Made by a program: the position numbers and the translations under genes. The notes beneath the pieces are model-generated. The model worked only from the letters and a program-made list of their open reading frames with translations. It made no database searches and was not told where the DNA came from. From an uncultured Aquimarina sp. (GTDB lineage Bacteria > Bacteroidota > Bacteroidia > Flavobacteriales > Flavobacteriaceae): a stretch of 62,908 nucleotides of DNA. Position 1 is the stretch's first letter, and every line of letters starts with the position of its first letter. Location of the stretch: assembly GCA_947498765.1 (NCBI GenBank), contig CANMLG010000040.1, positions 1 through 62,908 of the forward strand, read 5' to 3'. Shown here one piece after another: positions 44,709 to 54,141 of the stretch.

Positions 44709-46016
44709 TTAATTTTTATAGTCAGTGTCATTTAATAAATAAGATTTTAATTCTTCATATTTAGTAATAGATGTAAATACTTTTTCTTTGTCTAAAACCT
44801 CTTTTATTTGTTCAGGTATTGCTACTTCTGTGTTCAGAGTTTCTTCAACAATATCTAAAAATTTAACTGGATGAGCAGTTTCTAAGAAAATACCATACTC
44901 ATTATCACTAAGTCCATGTTTCTTTAGGCCTAAATAGCCAACAGCACCATGTGGATCGGCAATATAATCTGATAGTTCATTAATTTCTTTCATTGCATCA
45001 CGAGTTTCAGTATCATTAAAACTGTATGAAGAGAAACCTTTCTTTAAGTCATCAAAACTATTATCAAATAATTGTTGAATTCTAATAAAGTTACTTGGGT
45101 TTCCTACATCCATTGCATTTGAAATTGTAGGAATAGAAGCTTTAGGTTCGTAATCTCCAGTTTCCAAATATTTTACAACAGTATCGTTTACGTTTACAGA
45201 TGCTACAAAATGTTTTACTGGCATTCCTAATTTATGAGCTACAATACCAGCACAAATATTTCCAAAATTTCCACTTGGAACAGAAAATACAAGTTCTTTA
45301 TTTAACTTTTTAGCTTCCTTGTAGGCAAATAAAAAATAAAACAATTGAGGTAACCAACGTGCTACATTAATAGAATTAGCAGATGTTAATCTTCTTTTAG
45401 AGGTAATACTTTCATCTAAAAAAGCAGATTTTACCATATCTTGGCAATCGTCAAAAACACCATCAACACGTAGGGCCTTAATATTTTGTCCTAATGTGGT
45501 TAATTGTCTTTCTTGGATATCACTTACTTTTCCATTTGGATATAAAATAACAACATCAACTCCTTTTACTCCTAAAAAGCCACGAGCTACAGCGCCACCA
45601 GTATCACCAGAAGTAGCAACAAGTACGGTAACGTGATCGTCGTTATCTCTATTAAAATATTCTAAACAACGTGCCATAAAACGAGCTCCAACATCTTTAA
45701 AAGCCATTGTTGGGCCATGAAACAATTCCAAAGTTCCAATATTTTCAGTAATAGAAACCACAGGAAAATCAAAACTCAACACGTCAGTTAAAATTGATTT
45801 TAACTCAACTTCAGGAATTTCATTACCCACAAATTGTTGAATTGCGGTATAAGCAATTTCAATCGTATCCATGGATTCAATATTTTCAAAAAATGAATCG
45901 GGTAGTGCTGTTATTTGTTTAGGGAAATATAAACCTCTATCAGGTGCTAAACCTTTAACAACAGCTTCGGCAAATGATACATTAGGGGCATTTTTATTTA
46001 GACTATAAAATTCCAT
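44709..46016 (-). CDS. thrC: Threonine synthase
   Basis: A 435-residue PLP enzyme that turns O-phosphohomoserine into threonine. The PLP lysine motif GPTMAFKDVGARFM (about residues 105-118), the VLVATSGDTGGAVARGFLG glycine loop and the SVPSGNFGNICAG segment are intact. It is the long (class II-like) form with the YFPKQ-type N-terminus. thrA and thrB are not adjacent, and the RidA gene lies 73 bp upstream on the same strand. Confidence 0.95.
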   Translation of the reverse strand: MEFYSLNKNAPNVSFAEAVVKGLAPDRGLYFPKQITALPDSFFENIESMDTIEIAYTAIQQFVGNEIPEVELKSILTDVLSFDFPVVSITENIGTLELFHGPTMAFKDVGARFMARCLEYFNRDNDDHVTVLVATSGDTGGAVARGFLGVKGVDVVILYPNGKVSDIQERQLTTLGQNIKALRVDGVFDDCQDMVKSAFLDESITSKRRLTSANSINVARWLPQLFYFLFAYKEAKKLNKELVFSVPSGNFGNICAGIVAHKLGMPVKHFVASVNVNDTVVKYLETGDYEPKASIPTISNAMDVGNPSNFIRIQQLFDNSFDDLKKGFSSYSFNDTETRDAMKEINELSDYIADPHGAVGYLGLKKHGLSDNEYGIFLETAHPVKFLDIVEETLNTEVAIPEQIKEVLDKEKVFTSITKYEELKSYLLNDTDYKN

Positions 46017-46089
46017 AATTTTATGTGTGGGATTTTAGAAATTAGATATTATAACCAGATGAATCTGAAATTATTTTCTAAAATCTTAT

Positions 46090-46458
46090 TTATTCGGTAA
46101 TAACCGCAGTAAATTCTATTTCAATAACAATAGCTGGATCAATTAATTTAGAAATCTCAACCATTGTAGTTACAGGCTTAATATCACCGAAATATTTACC
46201 GTGTACTTCACCAATTTTTTCCCACTGAGAAATATCTGTAGTAAAAATGCGTGTACGTACAACGTTTTTTAAGCCAGCACCATTTTCTTCTAATACTTTT
46301 TTAGCTAATTCAATAACACCAGTTGTCTGTTCTTCTAATGTATCTCCTGGAGCAGTAGTTCCAGAAAGTTCAATGGTATTTCCAATTCTTACGGCTCTTG
46401 AGTAACCGATTTTATCTTCCCAAGGAGATCCTGATGAAATGTTTTCTCTTTTAGACAT
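46090..46458 (-). CDS. RidA family protein (YjgF/YER057c/UK114)
   Basis: A 122-residue trimer-type RidA-like protein. RidA proteins deaminate reactive enamine/imine intermediates released by PLP enzymes. The conserved arginine in VVRTRIFTTD (about residue 86) and the C-terminal EIEFTAVI strand are present. Its position just upstream of PLP-dependent thrC fits a protective role, although threonine dehydratase is the classical source of such imines. The exact RidA subclass (RidA or Rid2-7) is not determined. Confidence 0.85.
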   Translation of the reverse strand: MSKRENISSGSPWEDKIGYSRAVRIGNTIELSGTTAPGDTLEEQTTGVIELAKKVLEENGAGLKNVVRTRIFTTDISQWEKIGEVHGKYFGDIKPVTTMVEISKLIDPAIVIEIEFTAVITE

Positions 46459-46535
46459 ATCTTCGTTTTCTTGTTATAATTAGTCTTTGTGTTAAAAATA
46501 AAATTTTATAAAAAACACAAGTTTTTTAAAGCCCC

Positions 46536-46543
46536 CAAAATTA
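46536..46543 (-). promoter_or_regulatory. -7 box TAATTTTG upstream of the RidA gene
   Basis: An exact TAnnTTTG match on the minus strand, 77 bp before the RidA start. A weak TTT stands in the -33 region. No such box was found before thrC, so RidA-thrC cotranscription is likely. Confidence 0.4.
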
Positions 46544-46664
46544 CAACTTTTTAAAAATTAGAAACTATAATTTTTAATTTATTACTGGGCAAGGGAATGA
46601 GAATATTATATTTTTTTTAATTGAATAAGGCTTTTTAATTTTTTTTGTCAAAAACTATATCTAA

Positions 46665-46817
46665 TTAATACTTGTCTTGGTATAAATTTCTAATATTTTG
46701 ATTCGTAGTATCCACTCCTAATTCTTGAAAAATACCACAAGAAATCCCTTTTTTAATCAGGCTTTTGTTTACGTTTTTTTTAGCTAATTTTTCTATTTGA
46801 GGATTTAAGTATTTCAT
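46665..46817 (-). CDS. Possible 50-residue small protein
   Basis: A frame from ATG 46817 encodes MKYLNPQIEKLAKKNVNKSL followed by IKKGISCGIFQELGVDTTNQ and a basic/aromatic end. It is hydrophilic, helical, and has near-normal codon use, unlike random AT-rich frames nearby. It lies divergent from modA and 207 bp upstream of the RidA gene start. No family is recognised. It is too short for usual ORF lists, and translation is unproven. Confidence 0.4.
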   Translation of the reverse strand: MKYLNPQIEKLAKKNVNKSLIKKGISCGIFQELGVDTTNQNIRNLYQDKY

Positions 46818-46909
46818 GAGTATTTGTTTTAATTTATGTTGTTTAATTATTATAATACATACAGCAAAAACTAGACCAAATAATTAGGGGGTTTTAATAG
46901 GTAAAATAG

Positions 46910-46917
46910 TACTTTTG
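46910..46917 (+). promoter_or_regulatory. -7 box TACTTTTG directly before the modA ATG
   Basis: An exact TAnnTTTG match only 11 bp before ATG 46929. A transcript starting about 7 bp downstream would leave almost no leader, so either modA is nearly leaderless or its real start lies downstream. Confidence 0.4.
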
Positions 46918-46928
46918 AATATTGTTAT

Positions 46929-47777
46929 ATGAAACAAATTTATCCAAGCATATTCCATTATTTGAAATTTAATTTACAAATTATTGTACTAAAAACGAAG
47001 TGCTTTATAAAAATAAAAAAACCTTGTATTTTATTTTTTTTGGTTGCTAATTTATTATTTACTTCGTGTAAAACAGAAAATGAAACCTCTTTAACTATAG
47101 CTGCTGCCTCAAATATGGTATTTGCATTAACAGAGTTAGTTTCAGAGTTTCAAATGTATACTGGTATAACAACGTATTTAGTTACAGCATCTTCAGGTAA
47201 ATTGACCTCTCAGATATTAGCAGGAGCACCATTTGATGTTTTTATTTCGGCAAATGATAAATACCCTAAACATCTTGCTATAGCCAACAAAAAATATCAA
47301 AAGGCAGTTACTATTGCCAGAGGTAAATTAGTGATGATTTCTAATAAAAAAATTGACTACCCTTTAGCTAACTTTGTAGTTTCTGACAAAGTAAAAAAAA
47401 TAGCAATACCTAATCCTAATATTGCACCTTATGGTAAAGCAAGTGAGGAATTAATACACAATTGGGGCGTGTATAAAAAAATAGTGCCTAAATTAGTATT
47501 TGGAGAAAGTGTTGGGCAAACAAATCAATTCATTAAAATGAATGCTGTTGATATTGGCTTTACATCAAAATCTATACTTTTTTCAGATAAATTAAAATTG
47601 CCAAAAGAAAATTATGTTGAAATTAATGATACATTATATTCACCACTAATGCATCAATTAGTAATAGTAAGTAATACTAAAGAACAAAAAAATAAGGCAA
47701 TAAAATTTTTAAATTTTATGCAAACAAAACGAGCTAAGCAAATTCTTTTAAATTATGGTTATGCTGTTCCTGAATAG
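46929..47777 (+). CDS. modA: Molybdate ABC transporter, substrate-binding lipoprotein
   Basis: Up to 282 residues. The lipobox LLFTSC (Cys47) is followed by the ModA fold: LTIAAASNMVFALTELV, then TASSGKLTSQILAGAPFDVFIS and the late PLMHQLVIVS strand. The ATG at 46929 gives a signal peptide with a 30-residue hydrophilic start, unusually long, and a promoter box lies only 11 bp upstream, so a downstream non-ATG start may be used. It captures molybdate or tungstate for ModBC. It overlaps modB by 23 nt. Confidence 0.88.
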   Translation: MKQIYPSIFHYLKFNLQIIVLKTKCFIKIKKPCILFFLVANLLFTSCKTENETSLTIAAASNMVFALTELVSEFQMYTGITTYLVTASSGKLTSQILAGAPFDVFISANDKYPKHLAIANKKYQKAVTIARGKLVMISNKKIDYPLANFVVSDKVKKIAIPNPNIAPYGKASEELIHNWGVYKKIVPKLVFGESVGQTNQFIKMNAVDIGFTSKSILFSDKLKLPKENYVEINDTLYSPLMHQLVIVSNTKEQKNKAIKFLNFMQTKRAKQILLNYGYAVPE

Positions 47778-48456
47778 TTTTAATTGGATGCCACTATTAT
47801 TAACAGGCAAATTAGCATTAATAACAACATTAATTTTAGTTATAATAGGTGTACCATTAGCTTATAAGATTGCTTTTTCAAAAAGCAGATTTAAACCTGT
47901 TTTTGAAGCTTTAATAGGAATGCCTTTAGTATTGCCACCAACTGTTATTGGTTTTTATTTTTTGTTACTTTTTTCGCCTGCTTATGGATTTGGTAAATAC
48001 TTGAAAAATATTTTTGATATCCAATTAGTATTTTCATTTAGTGGATTGGTAATAGCTTCGTTACTATATAGTTTACCATTTATGGTTCAACCTATTCAAA
48101 ACGGATTACAAAGTTTGCCGAAAAATTTGCATGAGGCTTCATATATATTAGGAAAATCTAAGTGGCAAACATTATGGTATGTATTATTGCCCAATAGTAA
48201 AAAAGCAATACTAACAGGGATGGTGCTTACTTTTGCTCATACTATTGGAGAGTTTGGAGTGGTGTTAATGGTTGGCGGTAGTATACCCAATAAAACTCAA
48301 GTAGCTTCAAGTATTATTTATGAACATGTGGAAGCTCTTAATTATGAAGCAGCTCATAAATATTCGGCTATTTTATTACTGATAAGTTTTGTGATATTAG
48401 TAGCTGTATATTCACTATCTAAAAATAATATGAGTTTTTTGAGAAGAAATAATTAG
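47755..48456 (+). CDS. modB: Molybdate ABC transporter permease
   Basis: A 233-residue membrane permease of the binding-protein-dependent class, with about six segments and the EAA loop seen as LHEASYILGKSKWQTLWYVLLP. The N-terminus is MPLLLTGKLALITTL after a short leader; the start overlaps modA by 23 nt. Together with modA and modC it forms the importer. Confidence 0.92.
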   Translation: MVMLFLNSFNWMPLLLTGKLALITTLILVIIGVPLAYKIAFSKSRFKPVFEALIGMPLVLPPTVIGFYFLLLFSPAYGFGKYLKNIFDIQLVFSFSGLVIASLLYSLPFMVQPIQNGLQSLPKNLHEASYILGKSKWQTLWYVLLPNSKKAILTGMVLTFAHTIGEFGVVLMVGGSIPNKTQVASSIIYEHVEALNYEAAHKYSAILLLISFVILVAVYSLSKNNMSFLRRNN

Positions 48457-48488
48457 AGAAACAAATATATGTTTATAAGTTACTATTT

Positions 48489-49181
48489 ATGATTTCAATA
48501 AATATACATAAGAGACTGAAAGGAACACAAGGTAATTTTGATTTACAGATAGATGAGATTATTTCTGAAGGTGATTTTATAGGAGTTTATGGAAAATCAG
48601 GTACAGGGAAAACGTCATTATTACGATTATTATCAGGTTTAGATATTCCGAATGAAGGATGTATAAAAGTAGCAGAAAGAGTTTGGTATGATAGTGGTAA
48701 TAAAATAAACATACCAGTTCAGCAACGTAATATAGGCTATGTTTTTCAAGAAGATGTGTTGTTTCCTAATATGACAGTATTACAGAATTTGCGTTTTGCA
48801 CTATCAAAAAGTAATGAAATAAAATTGTTAGATGAATTAATTGATATTATGGAATTAAAGGAATTATTAGATTTTAATACCTATCAATTATCAGGAGGTC
48901 AAAAGCAACGTGTTTCGTTGGCAAGAGCTTTAGTTAGTCAACCAAAATTGTTGTTGTTAGATGAACCTTTGTCGGCACTTGATTATGAAATGCGACAACG
49001 TTTGCAAGATTATATTAAAAAAGCACATAAAACGTATAAATTAACTACATTAATGGTGAGTCATGATCCATGGGAATTATATCAATTAGTAAATAAAGTT
49101 TGGGAAATAGATGAAGGAAAGGTGATTAGAAAAGGAACTCCTAGGCAAATTTTACCATTAGATTTGTATAAAAATATTTAA
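48489..49181 (+). CDS. modC: Molybdate ABC transporter ATP-binding protein, short form
   Basis: A 230-residue ABC ATPase with Walker A GKSGTGKTS, signature LSGGQKQR, Walker B LLLLDEP and the H-loop VSHDPWE. It ends directly after the ABC domain, so the C-terminal TOBE/Mop regulatory domain of long ModC proteins (about 350 residues) is absent; uptake cannot be inhibited through that site. It follows modB by 32 bp and is ended by a hairpin. Confidence 0.9.
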   Translation: MISINIHKRLKGTQGNFDLQIDEIISEGDFIGVYGKSGTGKTSLLRLLSGLDIPNEGCIKVAERVWYDSGNKINIPVQQRNIGYVFQEDVLFPNMTVLQNLRFALSKSNEIKLLDELIDIMELKELLDFNTYQLSGGQKQRVSLARALVSQPKLLLLDEPLSALDYEMRQRLQDYIKKAHKTYKLTTLMVSHDPWELYQLVNKVWEIDEGKVIRKGTPRQILPLDLYKNI

Positions 49182-49216
49182 CATTGTCTTGCTAAGTACT
49201 GCCAAACAAGACAATG
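49182..49216. terminator. Hairpin after modC
   Basis: The arms CATTGTCTTG (49182-49191) and CAAGACAATG (49207-49216) form a perfect 10-bp stem with a 15-nt loop between the converging modC and Spy-like genes. There is no strong T run, so this is a moderate call. Confidence 0.5.
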
Positions 49217-49226
49217 CTAAAAGAAA

Positions 49227-49664
49227 TTAATTACGCTTATTTTTTTTATGTGAAGCTATTTTAAATTGTCGTTTTTGTTCTTCGGTAAGAGTAGCTCTAA
49301 ATTGTTCTCTACTTTTTTTAGCGGCTATTCGGTTAGCTTTAAAAACGGCTCTTTGTTCATTTGTTAAGGTTTTACGTAGTAATTGCATACGTTCACGTCG
49401 ATTAATAGTTTTGTTGTTAAGTACCGCTAATTGTTTTTCATTTAGCATGGCTTTAAACTTTTTTCTATTTTCTTTTATTAGAGCTTTTCGATCATTGAGC
49501 ATCTGCTTTTGTTGTTCTGATAAATTTTTAATGGCCTCAGCCCTAATTTCAGCTTTCATTCTTTTTTTTTGCCTACTATTTCCTTCTGTATTTTGAGCAA
49601 AAGATATTCCAATATTAAAAGTAATAAGGCTAATTAAAGTCCATATAATTTTATGTGATTTCAT
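49227..49664 (-). CDS. Exported basic helical protein, Spy/LTXXQ-like
   Basis: A 145-residue protein with a signal peptide (ending SFAQ). The mature part is almost all helix, very rich in Lys and Arg, with repeated LSEQQKQMLNDR, LNEKQLAVLN and LTNEQRAVF motifs of the LTxxQ type found in periplasmic Spy/CpxP chaperones. Homology to Spy is inferred from these repeats and from location. It would be periplasmic. It is monocistronic, 139 bp from the DUF2911 gene. Confidence 0.65.
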   Translation of the reverse strand: MKSHKIIWTLISLITFNIGISFAQNTEGNSRQKKRMKAEIRAEAIKNLSEQQKQMLNDRKALIKENRKKFKAMLNEKQLAVLNNKTINRRERMQLLRKTLTNEQRAVFKANRIAAKKSREQFRATLTEEQKRQFKIASHKKNKRN

Positions 49665-49746
49665 GGTTTTGTTTTTTTAGAATTATAGATTTTTATGAAC
49701 GTTCTATAAGCTTAGACATTATTAGTATCAAAAGGTTTAAAACCAA

Positions 49747-49780
49747 AAAAAAGGATAACTATTTGAAGTTACCCTTTTTT
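49747..49780 (-). terminator. Terminator of the DUF2911 gene
   Basis: The arms at 49747-49760 and 49767-49780 (AAAAAAGG/CCTTTTTT with core TAACT/AGTTA, one mismatch) are followed by a T8 run on the minus strand, 24 bp past the DUF2911 stop. Confidence 0.8.
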
Positions 49781-49803
49781 GATTTTTTATTAGAAATATT
49801 ATT

Positions 49804-50649
49804 CTATAAAGCTCCCCATTCCTTTAATGAATCTTTATTCATTTTAACATAATCAGCATTACCAGCTATTTCTGATGCACTCAAAGATTTTTTAGCTATT
49901 TCAATAGCTTTTTTAGTATCACCTAGTTTAGCATAAATTAAAGATTGTTTGCGTAGTTGCCAAAATTTAGGTTCTTCAGACATTGATATAGATTTGTCCA
50001 TCCATTCTTTCGCTTTGTTAATATCTTTTCCTTCAGATAAATAATAAACAGCTGCTGCGTAATAATCTTTAGCATCAGGACCACTCATTACTTTGTCTAT
50101 TTGTTTCATAACAACAGTATCGGTTGTAACTTCAAAAGGAATAGCTACTTTGGTTTTTTCCCAGGAAAATACTAAATGAGCACTTTTAGTTGTTACATGA
50201 TCCACTGAAATTGTAAATGATTCTATATTATCGTTAATTTTAGATGTTTTAGCAGTAATAGTAGCCGCTACTTTATTGGCATCCCATTTTTTTGGTGTTC
50301 CCCAATTTTCAGTATCAGTATAAAAATTAATATCCCATGAATTAGCATTAGGAGTAGTAAAAATGGCATAAGATCCAGCTTTTAAATCTTTTCCACTTAT
50401 GGTAATGTCTTTATTAAACGAAATAATTGTATTCTTGTTAGCTCCAGTTCTCCATAATTTTCCATAAGGAACTAAGTCTCCAAAAATTGTTCTGCCTCGC
50501 ATAGCCGGTCTCGAATATTCTAAATTAACATCTGTTAATCCAACAACTTGCATCACTTTAGCAGCAGGACTTGGTTGTGGTGTTTTAATTTGTGCATAAC
50601 CATTCAAACTGAAGGCTATTGTTACTAAAAGTAATGATAATTTTTTCAT
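49804..50649 (-). CDS. DUF2911 domain protein with TPR-like tail
   Basis: A 281-residue exported protein (signal about 1-19). The DUF2911 beta-sandwich (about 25-170) has the characteristic VNLEYSRPAMRGRTIFGDLVP then GKLWRTGANKNTIISF and the late HLVFSWEKTKVAIPF. The tail (about 190-275) has two or three TPR-like helices (YYLSEGKDINKAKEWMDKSI, KLGDTKKAIEIAKKSL). DUF2911 proteins are common in Bacteroidota and of unknown function. It is monocistronic. Confidence 0.85.
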   Translation of the reverse strand: MKKLSLLLVTIAFSLNGYAQIKTPQPSPAAKVMQVVGLTDVNLEYSRPAMRGRTIFGDLVPYGKLWRTGANKNTIISFNKDITISGKDLKAGSYAIFTTPNANSWDINFYTDTENWGTPKKWDANKVAATITAKTSKINDNIESFTISVDHVTTKSAHLVFSWEKTKVAIPFEVTTDTVVMKQIDKVMSGPDAKDYYAAAVYYLSEGKDINKAKEWMDKSISMSEEPKFWQLRKQSLIYAKLGDTKKAIEIAKKSLSASEIAGNADYVKMNKDSLKEWGAL

Positions 50650-50831
50650 AGTATCTATAATTTAATTCAATAAAATTAAAGATTAAGAATCAACTCTTTG
50701 TTAACGAATGATTAAAAACTCAAGAGAATATTCTTACAGAAAACTTGGGATCATTTAAACTTAAATTTTTGGGTATTGTATATCAATTGCAAAATTTACT
50801 AAGATTAAATTGCTTATTAATACATTTCAGT

Positions 50832-51734
50832 ATGGATAAAAATAAATCAGTAAGTATTGGGATTTTATTTGCAATAATTGGAATCGTATTATTTTCAGCA
50901 AAAGCGGTTATGGTAAAATTGGCTTATCAATATAATATTGATTCGATAAGTTTATTATTGTTTAGAATGATTTTTGCTTTTCCTTTTTATTTAGTAATAG
51001 CATTTTGGAAAAAACCAGCAAATCCACAACAAATTAAAAAACAAGATTATCTATGGGTGTTTTTGTTTGGTTTTTTAGGTTATTACTTAGCTAGTTTTTT
51101 TGATTTTGAAGGTTTACGATTTATAAAAGCTGGTTTAGAACGCATTATACTTTTTATATATCCAACAATTGTGGTTCTTTTATCTTGGCTATTTTTTAAA
51201 AAGAAATTATCAAAGAATCAGTTAATAGCTATTTTAGTAACATATATTGGTGTTCTTATTACTTTTTGGAATGAGATTGATACCAATACTAGTGGAGTAT
51301 ATTGGGGAGGTTTTCTTATTTTTTTAAGTGCTTTTACGTATGCTTCTTATTTGGTAGGTAGTGGTTGGTTAATTCCTAAATTTGGAGTGGTTCCATTTAC
51401 AGCATATTCCATGTTAGTTTCCACTTTTTGTGTGGTTGTACATTATAGTTTTATTAGTGATTTTAATTTATTTAATTATCCAATGCCTGTATATATATTA
51501 GGTTTCTGTATGGCTTTTTTTTCAACACTTATTCCTTCATTTTTGGTTTCCGAAGCTATAAATCGCTTAGGAGCTAGTATGTTTTCTATATTTGGAAGCT
51601 TAGGTCCAGTATCCACTATAGTGCTAGCTTACTTCTTTTTAAGTGAAGAGGTGTCTGGTATTCAACTATTAGGAATGTGTATTGTAATTTTAGGAGTTTA
51701 CTTGGTATCAAGAAAAAAGAAAAAAGATATGTAG
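50832..51734 (+). CDS. EamA/DMT family transporter
   Basis: A 300-residue protein with ten membrane segments in two EamA repeats. The start at 50832 (MDKNKSVSIGILFAIIGIVLF) is chosen over an upstream TTG at 50745 that would add 29 uncharacteristic residues. The glycine-rich helix RLGASMFSIFGSLGPVST near 275 is typical of the second repeat. The substrate is unknown. It shows no close relation to the EamA protein at 27966-28865 beyond the fold. Confidence 0.87.
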   Translation: MDKNKSVSIGILFAIIGIVLFSAKAVMVKLAYQYNIDSISLLLFRMIFAFPFYLVIAFWKKPANPQQIKKQDYLWVFLFGFLGYYLASFFDFEGLRFIKAGLERIILFIYPTIVVLLSWLFFKKKLSKNQLIAILVTYIGVLITFWNEIDTNTSGVYWGGFLIFLSAFTYASYLVGSGWLIPKFGVVPFTAYSMLVSTFCVVVHYSFISDFNLFNYPMPVYILGFCMAFFSTLIPSFLVSEAINRLGASMFSIFGSLGPVSTIVLAYFFLSEEVSGIQLLGMCIVILGVYLVSRKKKKDM

Positions 51735-51799
51735 TCAAGTAAACTAACTCGGAATATACATACTTTGGCGGTGCTCATGAATTAGTTTTGTAATCGTGA

Positions 51800-52021
51800 T
51801 TATGATTTCCATTTATAATATCCTCTAACCATTAGAAGGAAATTGACAAAGTGCATTATCGCTAAAAACCATAAGTTACTCATAATACATATAATCATAG
51901 CTAAAAATTGTCCTAAAGCCATAAAACTATAGCCTTTTAAACTCTTTCTATTGATAAGTTCAAAGGCTATTAAGATGAAAATAGCAGAAATTATTTCAAT
52001 AATTGTTTTATAAGGCTCCAT
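51800..52021 (-). CDS. Small three-helix membrane protein
   Basis: A 73-residue protein with three hydrophobic stretches (about 8-22, 31-48, 51-66) and a basic aromatic C-terminus ending RGYYKWKS. This end and the topology recall the last helices of PnuC-like nicotinamide riboside transporters, but the protein is far too short to be one; a half-size SWEET/PnuC-like unit is possible. It lies on the minus strand opposite parE, with 234 bp between. Confidence 0.5.
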   Translation of the reverse strand: MEPYKTIIEIISAIFILIAFELINRKSLKGYSFMALGQFLAMIICIMSNLWFLAIMHFVNFLLMVRGYYKWKS

Positions 52022-52255
52022 AAAAAAGAATGAAAATCAAAGATACATAAAAGGAGGTAGGCTTTTTTAAAAATATAGGAGGTGATGAGTCTAAATTAGT
52101 ATGCTTGCTATAATAATCTGGTAGTTAGTTGACTGTGTTTTAGTCTCCGTGTCAGGAAAAACTTATTAATAAAGTTCTTAACAACTTTTGGGTGAAGTGC
52201 TTTTAAAATTCGATGTAAGGATATATATTAGCGAATACCGCCAATTTTCATTCCT

Positions 52256-54112
52256 ATGAGTAAAGAAACTTTATATACCGAAGATAATATCCGTTCACTT
52301 GATTGGAAAGAGCATATTCGTATGCGTCCTGGGATGTACATAGGAAAATTAGGTGATGGTTCATCGGCAGATGATGGTATTTATATTCTTATAAAAGAAG
52401 TGCTAGACAATTCTATTGATGAATTTGTTATGGGAACTGGAAAAACCATTGAAATTTCTGTACAAGGAGAGCGTGTAACAGTACGTGATTATGGTAGAGG
52501 AATCCCTTTAGGTAAAGTAGTTGATGTAGTTTCTAAAATGAATACGGGAGGTAAATATGATTCTCGTGCCTTTAAAAAATCGGTAGGTCTAAATGGTGTA
52601 GGAACCAAGGCGGTAAATGCACTTTCTAGTTATTTTAGAGTCGAATCTAGTCGAGATGGAAAATCCGCTTCAGCTGAATTTTCTCAGGGAGAATTAAAGC
52701 AAGAAGAATTTTTAGAAGAAACCTCGCGCAGAAAAGGTACAAAAGTAACCTTTATTGCCGATGATACTATTTTTAGAAATTACAAGTACCGCACGGAGTA
52801 TATAACTAAAATGCTTAAAAATTATGTATACCTAAATCCAGGGTTAACCATAGTTTTTAATGGCGAAAAGTTTTACTCGGAAAATGGATTAAAAGATTTG
52901 CTAGCGGAAAGTATAAATACAGAAGATCGTTTGTATCCAATTATTCATTTACGTGGCGATGATATTGAAATTGCAATTACACATAGCAGAACGCAATATT
53001 CGGAAGAGTACCATTCCTTTGTAAATGGACAGAATACCACTCAAGGAGGAACACATCTAGCTGCTTTTCGCGAAGCTTTGGTAAAAACAATTCGCGAATT
53101 TTATGGAAAAAGTTATGAAGCCAGTGATATTCGTAAATCTATAGTTTCTGCAATAAGCATAAAAGTAATGGAACCCGTTTTTGAAAGTCAGACCAAAACA
53201 AAATTAGGGTCTACCGATATGGGCGGTGATTTACCAACAGTACGTACTTATATCAATGATTTTGTGAAAAAATATTTAGATAATTTTTTACATAAAAATA
53301 CAGAAACAGCTGAATTACTTCAACGTAAAATATTACAAGCAGAGCGCGAACGAAAAGAGCTGTCTGGTATACGGAAATTAGCAAAAGATCGGGCTAAAAA
53401 AGCAAGTTTACACAATAAAAAATTACGTGATTGTCGTATACATTTAGGTGATGCTAAAAATCCTCGTAATTTAGAAAGTACTTTATTTATTACCGAAGGA
53501 GACTCTGCAAGTGGATCTATTACAAAATCGCGAGATGTAAATACTCAGGCTGTTTTTAGTTTACGTGGTAAGCCATTGAATTGCTATAACATGTCAAAAA
53601 AGATTGTGTATGAAAATGAAGAATTTAATTTATTACAAGCAGCATTAAACATTGAAGAATCCTTAGAGGATTTACGTTACAACAATATTGTAATTGCTAC
53701 GGATGCTGATGTTGATGGAATGCATATTCGATTGTTATTAATTACATTTTTTCTTCAATTTTTTCCAGAATTAATAAAAGAAGGGCATGTGTATATATTA
53801 CAAACTCCTTTATTTAGGGTACGAAATAAAAAAGAAACTATTTATTGTTATTCGGAACAAGAACGTTTAGATGCACTTGCAAAATTAGGTGCTAATCCCG
53901 AAATAACTCGATTTAAAGGATTAGGTGAAATTTCACCAAATGAATTTGTTCATTTTATTGGAGATGATATTCGTTTGGATCCTTTAATGTTGGATAAGGA
54001 TAAGTCGATTGAAGAATTATTGTCTTTTTACATGGGTAAGAATACTCCGGATAGGCAAAAATTTATTATCAATAATTTAAAAGTTGAACTCGACGTAGTT
54101 GAAGAAAAATAA
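52256..54112 (+). CDS. parE: DNA topoisomerase IV subunit B
   Basis: A 618-residue GHKL ATPase/topoisomerase. The ATP site has [10 protein letters not shown] (Glu48, Asn52), GRGIPLG and [13 protein letters not shown]; the transducer domain follows; and the Toprim domain has EGDSASGS and [10 protein letters not shown]. The length fits ParE, without the GyrB insert. With parC (29 bp downstream) it forms topoisomerase IV, which decatenates sister chromosomes. Confidence 0.94.
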   Translation: MSKETLYTEDNIRSLDWKEHIRMRPGMYIGKLGDGSSADDGIYILIKEVLDNSIDEFVMGTGKTIEISVQGERVTVRDYGRGIPLGKVVDVVSKMNTGGKYDSRAFKKSVGLNGVGTKAVNALSSYFRVESSRDGKSASAEFSQGELKQEEFLEETSRRKGTKVTFIADDTIFRNYKYRTEYITKMLKNYVYLNPGLTIVFNGEKFYSENGLKDLLAESINTEDRLYPIIHLRGDDIEIAITHSRTQYSEEYHSFVNGQNTTQGGTHLAAFREALVKTIREFYGKSYEASDIRKSIVSAISIKVMEPVFESQTKTKLGSTDMGGDLPTVRTYINDFVKKYLDNFLHKNTETAELLQRKILQAERERKELSGIRKLAKDRAKKASLHNKKLRDCRIHLGDAKNPRNLESTLFITEGDSASGSITKSRDVNTQAVFSLRGKPLNCYNMSKKIVYENEEFNLLQAALNIEESLEDLRYNNIVIATDADVDGMHIRLLLITFFLQFFPELIKEGHVYILQTPLFRVRNKKETIYCYSEQERLDALAKLGANPEITRFKGLGEISPNEFVHFIGDDIRLDPLMLDKDKSIEELLSFYMGKNTPDRQKFIINNLKVELDVVEEK

Positions 54113-54141
54113 TATAACTCTAAAATAATTACCTACAACAT

